Shown here piece after piece: positions 30,968 through 40,537 of a stretch of DNA of 64,000 nucleotides. Made by a program: the position numbers and the translations under genes. Within the stretch, counting starts at the first letter, position 1, and each line of letters opens with the position of its first letter. The stretch is from Rickettsiales bacterium (GTDB taxonomy: Bacteria; Pseudomonadota; Alphaproteobacteria; Rs-D84). The stretch spans positions 127,190-191,189 of the forward strand of contig JAITCH010000009.1 in NCBI GenBank assembly GCA_031283185.1. Direction: 5' to 3'. The notes below the pieces were generated by a model. That model was not told the DNA's origin and did no database searches. It worked only from the letters and a program-made list of their open reading frames with translations.

Positions 30968-31728
30968 AATCAATTAAAAAATTCCCCTCCAATAATAAAG
31001 TCATCCCGGTGCTTGACACCGGGATCTCGCCAAATAAAATTCCCCTCTCATGTGGAGGGGTGCCGCGCCGTAGCAAAGCGAAGGCGGACGGGGTGGTTGG
31101 TGCGGGGACAAACACCGCCATTCGCATTCTCTCCTCTCTTGCCATCCTCGCAGCGATCTGCATCGCGGCGATCACCGGCGCGATTGGCATCCTCGCACTC
31201 GGCGCAGTGATAATCGCATTGATGATTTACGAGTGGTTAAAAATGACCCGCGGCAAACTCCCGCTCTTCACCACCCTGTTCGGCACGATCTGGCTGCTGT
31301 TAATGGCGACCTGCCTATTAATCCTCGCACCAAAAATATGGGTAATGTTAACGCTCCTTATAACAATCGTAGCGACCGATACAGGCGGCTGGTTTTTCGG
31401 CAGTCGGATGAAGACGGCAAAGTTGTTTCCTGATGTCTCGGCGGGCAAGACCTGGGGCGGACACATTGCAGGATTTATATGCGGCACGATTGCGTGTTTT
31501 GCGGCCGGGTCATTGGCGATGGATATGTTGACACCGCAGCTGATATGGATTGGCATGGGGATTGCGACCTTGGCGCAGTATGGCGATTTAACGGAATCTT
31601 ATTTCAAGCGCAGATGCGGGGTGAAAGATTCATCTAATTTGATACCTGGCCACGGCGGGTTTCTGGACAGGTTTGACGGCTGGCTTTACGCATTACCTCT
31701 AATGACATTAATATCAGAATTATTGTAA
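30964..31728 (+). CDS. cdsA: Phosphatidate cytidylyltransferase with two N-terminal in-frame repeats
   Basis: ATDTGGWFFGSRM...SAGKTWGGHIAGF, KRRCGVKDSSNLIPGHGGFLDRFDGW. Confidence 0.95.
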   Translation: MKSIKKFPSNNKVIPVLDTGISPNKIPLSCGGVPRRSKAKADGVVGAGTNTAIRILSSLAILAAICIAAITGAIGILALGAVIIALMIYEWLKMTRGKLPLFTTLFGTIWLLLMATCLLILAPKIWVMLTLLITIVATDTGGWFFGSRMKTAKLFPDVSAGKTWGGHIAGFICGTIACFAAGSLAMDMLTPQLIWIGMGIATLAQYGDLTESYFKRRCGVKDSSNLIPGHGGFLDRFDGWLYALPLMTLISELL

Positions 31729-31944
31729 TTTCCTTTGCTTAATGTAGTCGCACAAAAGTCCCCTTCGCTGGCGAAGGGGTGCCGCGTAGCGGCGGGGTAG
31801 TGGACGAAAATGCCACCTAAGCGGGGCGGGGTCTCCCTTAAATAGCGGGGTGGGGTCTCCTGACCCCACCCCGAACATTTTATCAACTTTACTTTACACG
31901 CCGAAATTTTTCCTTTATAATTCCCCAAAACAAAAGGAATTAAT

Positions 31945-32934
31945 ATGTTAAGTATAATTGGCTTGATAATAGTTTTAGGGCTGGTGATCTTCGTGCACGA
32001 ATTGGGACATTTTGCTGCGTGCCGTTGGGCCAAGGTCAAGGTCAAGGCGTTCTCGATTGGCTTTGGATTGGGCCGTCCGATTTTGCAGTGGAAGGACAAG
32101 AACAAGACGGAATGGCGGCTTGGCTGGATTCCGCTTGGCGGCTATGTTGATCCTGACGAAAAGGGTTTGAAAGCCGCGCCGCGCTATAAGCAGGCGGTAA
32201 TAATGGCTGCGGGGATTGTGCTGAATTTTGTGCTGGCGTGGTTGTTGTTTGTATTTTTATTTGCCGCAAGGCCGGAACCGATTGTGCGGCCGACGATTGG
32301 CGTGGTGGTGGAAAATTCATTGGCGCAAAGGGCGGGCGTGGAACCGGGCTGGACGATAAAAAAGATTAATGGCGAAAGGATTCCCGAATGGTCGGATTTA
32401 CTGCGCGTGAAAACATTGGCTGGGGGCGATGAAGTTGCGATAGAGTTTGACAATGGCAAGACGATAAATTTGATTGCGGACAAATCGTGGGGATTGACAC
32501 CGGCCGCGCCAAAAAATCCGCAGTATAAAAAGAGAACGGCGAAGAGTGTTTTATCTCGCGCGACGACAGAGGTTTGGACTCAGTCGAAATTGCTGTTTGT
32601 AGTGTTGAAACAGATAGTATCGGGCGAAAGGGATTCAAAGCAACTGGGAAGTTTTTTAACTATTGCAAAGATGTCCGGGGACGCGCTTGCGGCTGGCTTT
32701 TTTGCTCTGCTTGCGATGATAGCGGTGCTGAGTATTAATCTCGGTGTGATTAATTTGCTGCCGATTCCTGCATTGGACGGCGGACATTTGCTGTTTATTT
32801 TGTGCGAGGCTATTACGCGCCGCAAGTTAGGGGACAAAACGAAGAATTATATAATACTTTGCGGCTGGGCGGCTTTAATTGCCTTTATGGCTTTTGCGAT
32901 TAATAACGACCTCAACCGAGTCTTTGGAATATAA
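31945..32934 (+). CDS. rseP: Site-2 protease RseP
   Basis: FVHELGHFAACRWAKVKVKAFSIGFG, PDZ, NLLPIPALDGGH. Confidence 0.95.
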   Translation: MLSIIGLIIVLGLVIFVHELGHFAACRWAKVKVKAFSIGFGLGRPILQWKDKNKTEWRLGWIPLGGYVDPDEKGLKAAPRYKQAVIMAAGIVLNFVLAWLLFVFLFAARPEPIVRPTIGVVVENSLAQRAGVEPGWTIKKINGERIPEWSDLLRVKTLAGGDEVAIEFDNGKTINLIADKSWGLTPAAPKNPQYKKRTAKSVLSRATTEVWTQSKLLFVVLKQIVSGERDSKQLGSFLTIAKMSGDALAAGFFALLAMIAVLSINLGVINLLPIPALDGGHLLFILCEAITRRKLGDKTKNYIILCGWAALIAFMAFAINNDLNRVFGI

Positions 32935-32935
32935 T

Positions 32936-35338
32936 ATGGATAAATCAATATCATCCTGGCTCAAAAGTCCCCTTCGCTGGCGAAGGGGTGGCGGCGCAGC
33001 CGCCGGGGTAGTGGACAATAAAATTCCCCGCCAAGGGTGGCGGGGTGGACGCGAAGCGGACGGGGTGGTTCGACTTTTTTCATTGCTTCTCACATCTTCC
33101 ATCTTCCTTCTTACTTCCTTCCCATCCTTTGCCGCCAAAATCACCCGCATTGATGTCTCCGGCAACACCCGCCTTGATTCGGAAAGCATAATAATGATGC
33201 TCCCTGCCCGAACTGGCGATGATATCACGACTCCGCGCTTGAATAGCATAATCAAGGCCTTGCAGAAAAGCGGATATTTCGAGAATGTGGACGCGACTAT
33301 CAACGGCGCGACATTAAAAATCAGCGTTTCGGAAACACCGATTGTAGGCAGAATAACGGTAGAGGGCAATTCGGACATTTCAACGGAAGATATAAAGAAA
33401 GAAATCCGTTTGCAAGAACGCAGTCCGTTTTCGATTGCGGTTGTTGGCGCTGATGTGCAGAGGATTCTGACGATTTATCAGCGACAGGGCTTTTTCGAGA
33501 CCCGTGTAGAGCCGCAAAAGATCGCATCGGATAAAGGGCGCGTTGATGTGGTGTATAAGGTGTCCGAAGGTTGGAAAACCAAAATCCGCGAAATTAGTTT
33601 CGAAGGGAATAAAGAATTTTCCGATCGCACACTTCGCGGCGTAGTGCTCTCCAAAGAATATGCGTGGTGGAAGTTTATGGCCAGTTTTGATACATATGAT
33701 TCGGATCGCGTGGATTATGATATGCAACTTGTGCGGCAGTTCTACTTGAACAATGGATATGTCGATGTGAATGTTTCAAAGGTGTATGGCAGGCTTTCGG
33801 ACGATCGCCGTGATTTCAAGGTTCGGTTTAAAATTGAAGAAGGCAAAAGATACAAATTCGGCGCGGTGGAAATAGCAAATCCGTTTGACGATGTAGAGAT
33901 GAAGGATCTGCGTGAAGGATTGCAGACCGAGACGGGCGATTGGTATAGTCTGGAAAAGGTAGAGAATACGATTAATGCGCTGCGTTCAATAGTCGCGCAA
34001 AAGGGCTATGCGTTTATACAGGTGGATTTGGATCCAAAGAAAAACGATGTGTCGCTAACGATTGATCTAAATTTCAAGATAAAGAAAACGCAAAGGATGT
34101 ATCTGAACGAAGTTTCGATTTCCGGCAATTCGCGGACATTTGATTCGGTTATAAATCAGCATATGACGATGAAGCCAAAGGATCCGTTTTCATTGCAGAC
34201 GATTGAACAATCGCGTCAGCGGTTAATGCGGACACAATACTTCAAGTCTGTTGATATGGTTCCGACCCGGATTGAAGATACGAATTTGATGAATTTGGAT
34301 GTGCGCGTTCAGGAACAACCGACGGGCGAATTAAGCGGTGGTGTTGGATGGAGCAATGTTAATGGCTTTATGGTGGACGCTGGGATTACAGAGCGGAACT
34401 TTATGGGACGCGGACAGATTGTCAGTGTCAAGGCTCAGATAGCGCAGTTCCAGGATCAGGTTGCGTTCAGTTTTACCGAACCATTTTTGTTCGGCCGCGC
34501 GCTCAGCGGCGGCTTTGATGTGAATTATATGATTTACGATTATTCCAAATTAGGGTCATACGGATATAACCGGGATACGATGGGCGCATCGACAAGATTG
34601 GGCTGGATGCTGACGGATAACTGGACGCAGCAACTGCGGCTTTCTGGTATGTGGGATACGATTACGGATGTGGAGCAGCACGATTATGACGCGACACTTT
34701 ATACGATCGGGACAACATTGAGATACGATAAGAGAAATACGGATTTCAAGCAGAATACGCATAAGGGGATAGTGTCGACTATGACATTGGCGTATACGGG
34801 CTTCGGCGGAACAGAGGAATTTCTGCGCGAAGATTTTTCTCTTATTGGCTTGTATAATTTCTTAGAAAATCGCTGGCAGTTGAAATCTACATTGGACGCC
34901 GGATATATATATCCGTTGCGGAACGATTATGTTTCGCGTCCTTATAGATACTTTTTGGGCGGCGAGAATATGCGTGGCTTTGATAATGCGGGTATTGGAT
35001 CGCGGAGCATTTTGAATCGGAATTATGCCTTTGGCGGATTGTGGAAGATTAACGGGACGACGCAGTTAAACTTCCCGATATTTATACCGGATGAATATCA
35101 GGTAAAGGGATTTGTATTTGCGGATTATGGTGTGCTTGGGAAACCGCCGCGCAAAGATTGGAAGACATTGGGGGTAGTAGATAATTTCATTGATAATGAT
35201 CTGCGTGCGTCATACGGCTTTGGAATTTATTGGAATACACCGATGGGCCCGATAAATTTCAGTTGGGGCTATCCGATTTTGCGGAAGGACTACGATCACG
35301 AACGCCGGTTCTTATTATCCTTCGAAACCCAATTTTAA
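32936..35338 (+). CDS. bamA: Outer membrane assembly factor BamA, two repeats inserted before the signal peptide
   Basis: POTRA repeats, QQ-type barrel end ...LSFETQF; N-terminus LKSPLRWRRGGGAAAGVVDNKIPRQGWRGGREADGVV precedes signal LFSLLLTSSIFLLTSFPSFAA. Confidence 0.95.
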   Translation: MDKSISSWLKSPLRWRRGGGAAAGVVDNKIPRQGWRGGREADGVVRLFSLLLTSSIFLLTSFPSFAAKITRIDVSGNTRLDSESIIMMLPARTGDDITTPRLNSIIKALQKSGYFENVDATINGATLKISVSETPIVGRITVEGNSDISTEDIKKEIRLQERSPFSIAVVGADVQRILTIYQRQGFFETRVEPQKIASDKGRVDVVYKVSEGWKTKIREISFEGNKEFSDRTLRGVVLSKEYAWWKFMASFDTYDSDRVDYDMQLVRQFYLNNGYVDVNVSKVYGRLSDDRRDFKVRFKIEEGKRYKFGAVEIANPFDDVEMKDLREGLQTETGDWYSLEKVENTINALRSIVAQKGYAFIQVDLDPKKNDVSLTIDLNFKIKKTQRMYLNEVSISGNSRTFDSVINQHMTMKPKDPFSLQTIEQSRQRLMRTQYFKSVDMVPTRIEDTNLMNLDVRVQEQPTGELSGGVGWSNVNGFMVDAGITERNFMGRGQIVSVKAQIAQFQDQVAFSFTEPFLFGRALSGGFDVNYMIYDYSKLGSYGYNRDTMGASTRLGWMLTDNWTQQLRLSGMWDTITDVEQHDYDATLYTIGTTLRYDKRNTDFKQNTHKGIVSTMTLAYTGFGGTEEFLREDFSLIGLYNFLENRWQLKSTLDAGYIYPLRNDYVSRPYRYFLGGENMRGFDNAGIGSRSILNRNYAFGGLWKINGTTQLNFPIFIPDEYQVKGFVFADYGVLGKPPRKDWKTLGVVDNFIDNDLRASYGFGIYWNTPMGPINFSWGYPILRKDYDHERRFLLSFETQF
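32962..33067. repeat. Two palindromic elements inside the bamA 5' coding region
   Basis: aaaagtccccttcgctggcgaaggggtggcggcgcagccgccggggtagtgg and ttccccgccaagggtggcggggtggacgcgaagcggacggggtggtt. Confidence 0.9.
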
Positions 35339-35340
35339 TC

Positions 35341-35455
35341 GCACAATAGTCCCCTTCGCTTGTCGTAGTCGCACAATAGTCCCCTTCACTTGTCGTAGTC
35401 GCACAATAGTCCCCTTCGCTGGCGAAGGGGTGGCACGAAGTGCCGGGGTAGTGGT
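35341..35455. repeat. 30-bp direct repeat array (gcacaatagtccccttcgcttgtcgtagtc x2) leading into a full two-hairpin repeat
   Basis: Exact 30-bp period at 35341, 35371, 35401. Confidence 0.9.
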
Positions 35456-35568
35456 AATAAAGCCGAATAACTTTCCTGCCCCCGTTGCCGGGGGCGGGTG
35501 TCGGCTTTGCCGACGGGTGGGGGTAATTTCACATTGCACTCATCTATTTTTTCTTTTATAATCCTTCT

Positions 35569-36093
35569 ATGATAAACTCAGTCCTCACTTTCAATAAAGA
35601 CTTCGTGAAAAACGAATTGTATAAGCCATACATTTCGGATAAAACGCCGATAAAGAAGTTGGCGATTATATCTTGTATGGATACGCGCTTGACTGAACTC
35701 TTGCCCGCTGCGCTTGGCATTAAAAACGGGGAGGCAAAGATAATAAAGAACGCTGGCGCGATTGTGGCGCATCCTTACGGCTCAGCGATGCGGAGTCTGA
35801 TTGTTGCGATATATTCGCTGGGGGTTAAGGATATAATGGTCATTGGGCATAAAGATTGCGGAATGGAGAAATTGGATGTTCCGAATATAGTGAACAAGAT
35901 GAAGGCGTGCGGACTCAGCCCCGAGAAATGCGAAGTAGATTTGAATGAATGGCTTGGCGGGTTTGAAGATACCGAGACATCGATTCATCAAAGTGTGAAG
36001 TTGATTCGCAAGCATCCATTGATCCCAAGGGAAGTAGAGGTCCGTGGTTTTATAATGGATTTACCCTCCGCCCTTTTAACGGAAGTAAAATAA
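35569..36093 (+). CDS. Beta-carbonic anhydrase
   Basis: ISCMDTRLTELL, KNAGAIV, GHKDCGM. Confidence 0.92.
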   Translation: MINSVLTFNKDFVKNELYKPYISDKTPIKKLAIISCMDTRLTELLPAALGIKNGEAKIIKNAGAIVAHPYGSAMRSLIVAIYSLGVKDIMVIGHKDCGMEKLDVPNIVNKMKACGLSPEKCEVDLNEWLGGFEDTETSIHQSVKLIRKHPLIPREVEVRGFIMDLPSALLTEVK

Positions 36094-36450
36094 AAAAGAT
36101 TACCCCTTTCCTAGGCAGCGCAGAAAAAACCCTGCCCCCGCCGGGGTCCCCGCGAACTTCGTTCGTGGGGTGGCTTTGAGGGGCGGGGCGGTCGCTTTTA
36201 TGCGACCGGGGGTGGGGGTTTAATAATGTCATCCCGGGGCGACCCGTTGGGCCCCACCAGGCGAGCGAAGCGTAGCCAGTGGGAACGGGGGACCCCGGGA
36301 TCTCGCCGAATAAAAATTCCCCTCCTTTTCTTTTGTCATCCCCGCATTTATTTTATTGTCATCCCCGCGGCTTGTCGCGCCGTAGCGAAGCGTAGGCGGA
36401 AGGCGGGGATCTCAAATTGTAAAAAATCCCGCGCCAGCGGGTAATAATCT

Positions 36451-36609
36451 CAAAAAACATTAAGGGTGTCGCAACGCCGAGGAAAAATCATTCAGAACCG
36501 ATGAAAACCGGGGGCGAAGTTGGCTGGTTGCCAATGAGTGTGCCCCCGGCTTTCATCGGCTATCAAGGATTTAGCCCGGCGGGATGAAAAACACCCCTTA
36601 TGTTTTTTG
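36451..36609 (+). ncRNA. Structured element copy B
   Basis: CAAAAAACATTAAGGGTGT...ACACCCCTTATGTTTTTTG; CGCCG/CGGCG; CCGATGAAA.../...TTTCATCGG; CGGGGGC/GCCCCCG. Confidence 0.75.
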
Positions 36610-36627
36610 GCAATAGATTTTTTGTCC

Positions 36628-37416
36628 TTACTTCCCATTCCCAAAAAACTTTTCACGGATAAAGTCCTGCATCGTGAACACACCTATTCTTCCACGAATA
36701 AATTCGATGGCCTGAACCGCACCTTGCGCGAAGTGGCTGCGGCTGTCCGAGCGGTGGGATATTTCAATGCGTTGGTTGGCGTCTTCGAATGCGGCGGTGT
36801 GAGTGCCAAATACTTTGGAAAAACGCGATGATAAAATCTGTAATTGTTCAGGTTTAATTTTTCCTTCGGAATTTCCGACCAGCATTTCGGTTTTATTCGG
36901 CATATTTTTTATGATGGTTTTTGCCATTTCGACTGCTGTTCCGGACGGGCTGTCTGCTTTGTTTGTGTGGTGTTCTTCGACTATGTAAGAATCGAACCCG
37001 CCGATTTTTCCCAAAAATTCTGACAGGGCGTTCAGGGCGAAGTATGTTGCTTGCACGCCCAGGGAATAGTTGCCGGAATATATTAAACCTGTTCCTGCCC
37101 GTCCGACTTTATCTTTCACATATTGCAATTTTTCTGGGTCTGCGAACCAACCGGTTGTTCCGACTACGACCTGGTTGCGGTGTTTTGTGTATAGTTCGAT
37201 ATTTTCCATAAAGGCGTCTGGGAGGGTAAAGTCGACGATGATGGATTCTTGTGCGTGCCAAGGGTCGTTCATCAAAGTTCTTAACGCGGTCAGGTCGTGG
37301 TGCATAGAGGTAGAATCTTTATCAAAGACATTAACATTATAGCCTGCATTCCTTGCCTCGTTGATGAATGCTGTTCCCATTTTACCTGTTCCGACTGCGA
37401 TGATGCTCTTATCCAT
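36628..37416 (-). CDS. dapB: 4-hydroxy-tetrahydrodipicolinate reductase
   Basis: GTGKMGTAF, VVGTTGW, EEHHTNKADSPSGTA. Confidence 0.95.
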   Translation of the reverse strand: MDKSIIAVGTGKMGTAFINEARNAGYNVNVFDKDSTSMHHDLTALRTLMNDPWHAQESIIVDFTLPDAFMENIELYTKHRNQVVVGTTGWFADPEKLQYVKDKVGRAGTGLIYSGNYSLGVQATYFALNALSEFLGKIGGFDSYIVEEHHTNKADSPSGTAVEMAKTIIKNMPNKTEMLVGNSEGKIKPEQLQILSSRFSKVFGTHTAAFEDANQRIEISHRSDSRSHFAQGAVQAIEFIRGRIGVFTMQDFIREKFFGNGK

Positions 37417-37643
37417 AGTGTCCTCATTTTGTTTATTTTGTTTTTTATTTTGATATATTTTTGTATTTGGCATTTTTCAATTTATGAATAAATTATAAAC
37501 GAGAATTATTATTTGTCAACGAATAAATTCCCCCTTCGCTGGGCATCGCACAAAAGTCCCCTTCGCTGGCGAAGGGGTGTCGCGCCGTAGCGAAGCGTAG
37601 GCGGACGGGGTAGTGGTAAAAAAATTCCCCTGCTCCCAAGAAT

Positions 37644-37791
37644 GGGGGGCTAGCCCCCCTGTGGTCATCCTTGATATTGAAAGGATTGAGGTAAATCTAT
37701 ATGAAAAATGGGGGGCTAGCCCCCCAGAATTTCTCAATGCGGCGGGCGAAGAGCGGGTAAATCTATATGAAAAATGGGGGGCTAGCCCCCC
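37644..37791. repeat. Three perfect 16-bp palindromes GGGGGGCTAGCCCCCC with exact 66-bp periodicity
   Basis: Copies at 37644-37659, 37710-37725, 37776-37791; the last two also share ~20 upstream bases (gtaaatctatatgaaaaat). Confidence 0.95.
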
Positions 37792-37853
37792 AGATGGAGG
37801 ACAAGTCCCTGTATTTCGCTATGATTTACACATAAAGTCATAGAAAAAATATC

Positions 37854-39284
37854 CTATGCCCTGGCATCATTGCGCTTTCTGGGCCAATTTTCAAGTTTTA
37901 TTTCATAAAGTTTCTTGCGCAATTTCTGTCTTATAAAATTAAGATTGGCTCTCTTCTTCATATCAAATGTAGCATTGTTTATTTGCAGTTGTGGATTTGT
38001 TTTTTTCTCCGCCTCTTTTTCCGCTGCCTTTTTCGCTATAACCGATGAAAATTTTCCGCCACACTTTTTGCGAGCGCGTCTGTCAAGGGCAGTTTCAACC
38101 GGCACAGGGATTTCAACAATCTGAGAAATACGACTAATCCCGCCATCGTCTTTTTTCCCCTCAGCCCTCATCTCCATAAAGTTATAATCTTTGCGATTGC
38201 AAATCGCTGTAATTGCACGCATAAAATCGACCTTGGCGGCAACTTTATCTTTGTCTTTTTTTGGTAATTTTTCATATCCGTTTGCGTCATCGAAAAATGC
38301 TAATACCAGTTTGACTTTTTCGCACAAAACACTGATATAAGGCTTTGCTTGCTTGTCCAAAAAAATATGTGAATGCGCAACCATATCACGCAATTTTGAA
38401 TAATCTGATTTTTCATTATTTACAAACCCGCAGAAGTATCGCCGAAATATGGTTTGAATGCCCAATACAAAGTCAAACATTAACGCACATTCATGAAAGT
38501 CTGGAATACCGAACAATTCTTTTTTCTTTTCAGTTTTCACCATATTTTTGATAACCGACAGATTTGCCACTCCGATGAAAGCGTCCGACTTCATTCGGTG
38601 GAACTTTTCGCCAGTTTGCCGAATCTGATTTCGATTTTGCCTGAACTTGCGATTGGCATCGTTCGCATTTTTGCGCGCGGTCAAAGCATTGGTTTTAGTG
38701 GCATCATCCTTTATAAGGCCGATTATATGATTCATAAATTCACGCGGCAGGAATAGAAACAGGGAATACAGTGAATCCGCCAAATCAAATTTCTTTTCTA
38801 CCTTTTTACTTACATCGGAGTATCTGACATTATTTTTGTCTGGATGTTCGCACACTTGTCTTAATAAAAATATGTTTATCAAGTGCTTGCGCAGATTGCA
38901 GTATTTTTCTATTTCTGCAATAATCATCTTGTCGGATAAAAATTTTGCGAATTCATTATTATAACTTTTCATCGCATTATTAAGTTTTTCAATAAAATTA
39001 TTTGTTCCGAATACATCAAAAGGATATTGGATTTCGGAATCGCTGTTGAGTTCTTTCCCATTTGCAGAATAACATTTTTTTGCAATCGCGGCGCATTCGT
39101 CTGATTTGTCTTCGGAAATTGAGTTGCAAATGCTAGCGCACTTGTCTTTTTTTCCCCCGATAAAATTAAAGAACCAAAAGCATATTGCGGAATCCAAACG
39201 CGAAATAATTGTCAGAATATAAAATCTTGCGCCATCATAAAGCAGGGGCGTTATTTTCTGTGTCATGCCGCGCCCATCAACCAA
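37854..39284 (-). CDS. Unknown protein with HEPN-like RDxxxH motif, paired with the AAA ATPase
   Basis: 476 aa; ...SDYSKLRDMVAHSHIFLD (R299-H304); overlaps the upstream ATPase ORF by 22 bp. Confidence 0.55.
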   Translation of the reverse strand: MVDGRGMTQKITPLLYDGARFYILTIISRLDSAICFWFFNFIGGKKDKCASICNSISEDKSDECAAIAKKCYSANGKELNSDSEIQYPFDVFGTNNFIEKLNNAMKSYNNEFAKFLSDKMIIAEIEKYCNLRKHLINIFLLRQVCEHPDKNNVRYSDVSKKVEKKFDLADSLYSLFLFLPREFMNHIIGLIKDDATKTNALTARKNANDANRKFRQNRNQIRQTGEKFHRMKSDAFIGVANLSVIKNMVKTEKKKELFGIPDFHECALMFDFVLGIQTIFRRYFCGFVNNEKSDYSKLRDMVAHSHIFLDKQAKPYISVLCEKVKLVLAFFDDANGYEKLPKKDKDKVAAKVDFMRAITAICNRKDYNFMEMRAEGKKDDGGISRISQIVEIPVPVETALDRRARKKCGGKFSSVIAKKAAEKEAEKKTNPQLQINNATFDMKKRANLNFIRQKLRKKLYEIKLENWPRKRNDARA

Positions 39285-40537
39285 TTCAAGACATTCAGAC
39301 GCTTTATCCCATTCTGTCCGCCATTGCCCAAATCCATCGTCAATAAAAATTTGGGGTAATTGTCATTTATTTCTTCCAACGGAGCGTATTCCCTTTTCAG
39401 CGTTTCTTCATTGCCCAGGACTGACCAAGCGACTTGATAATACTCAATTACTCCACCCGGTTTCTGCGCAACAAAATCAACTTCTATTGTTTTATTTTCC
39501 CCACCCGCCCGTTTGGTTATTTTTCCAACTGATATATTATAGCCTCTTCGTAGCAATTCCAGATAAACTATGTTTTCCAATATATATCCGTCTGCATCTT
39601 TTTTATTGCCGATCAACATATATCTCAGCCCCATATCGACCAGATAATATTTATCAAGGGTTTGTAATGCCTTTTTGCCTTTGACATCATACCTACCTAC
39701 TTTATAAATAATATAACTATCGCAAAACGCCTTCAAATATGAATCAATTGTCGGCGTTGATATTGCTGTTCCATTACTTGTCATTGTGTTGGCTATATTA
39801 TTTGGCGAAGTTATATTCCCGATATTCCCGGACATAAACTTCATTATATTTTCAAGCACATTCAAGTTTATACTTATTCCCTTTTCTTTTTGGCGGTCGG
39901 ACACATCTTTTAATACTATTGTTGAATATATACCTTGCAAGAATTGAATGATTTTTGTGCCGTCCGGTTTGTTGTTTGATGCGCCCATAAAGTCCACTAC
40001 CGCTTGGGGAAATGATCCGAATTCGGTATATTGATTATATAAATCAGGTAGGAATTGCTTTGCATCTCCACTATTTATATAAGATACATATTCTTTGAAC
40101 GATAATGGCAATACATGGATTTCGACATACCGACCCGCCAAAGAAGTTGCCCATTCGCCGGATAACATTTTGGAATTAGATCCCGTCATATATAAATCTA
40201 CATTGTCTTTATCCAATAGCGAACGCGCCGTTTTTTGAAAATCTTTAACTTTTTGCACTTCATCCAAAAACACATAGTTCATTTCGCCTAGAACCAAGTG
40301 TTTTTTCACATGTTCGTAAAGGGTTTTGTAATTCAACAAATGTTCGTTATCGACATCTTCCAAGTTTATTGTTTGTATTTGGTGATCTCTTACCCCATTT
40401 TTACGCAAATCTTCCTGATATAAGGCGAATATGGTAGATTTACCGGAACGCCGAACACCAGATAATATCTTGCCTATTTTTTTATCCTTAAATGCCATCA
40501 ATTGCTGTATATATTCAGGCCTGTTTATCATTTTCAT
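39263..40537 (-). CDS. AAA_14 / DUF4143 family ATPase
   Basis: ILSGVRRSGKSTIFALY, YVFLDEVQKV, GSNSKMLSGEWATSLAGRYVEIHVLPLSFKEYV. Confidence 0.9.
   Translation of the reverse strand: MKMINRPEYIQQLMAFKDKKIGKILSGVRRSGKSTIFALYQEDLRKNGVRDHQIQTINLEDVDNEHLLNYKTLYEHVKKHLVLGEMNYVFLDEVQKVKDFQKTARSLLDKDNVDLYMTGSNSKMLSGEWATSLAGRYVEIHVLPLSFKEYVSYINSGDAKQFLPDLYNQYTEFGSFPQAVVDFMGASNNKPDGTKIIQFLQGIYSTIVLKDVSDRQKEKGISINLNVLENIMKFMSGNIGNITSPNNIANTMTSNGTAISTPTIDSYLKAFCDSYIIYKVGRYDVKGKKALQTLDKYYLVDMGLRYMLIGNKKDADGYILENIVYLELLRRGYNISVGKITKRAGGENKTIEVDFVAQKPGGVIEYYQVAWSVLGNEETLKREYAPLEEINDNYPKFLLTMDLGNGGQNGIKRLNVLNWLMGAA

Noticed and set aside
37644-37791. Short CRISPR array
   Set aside because: Only two and a half units, the repeat is a perfect G/C palindrome within an open frame, and no cas genes are in the window.
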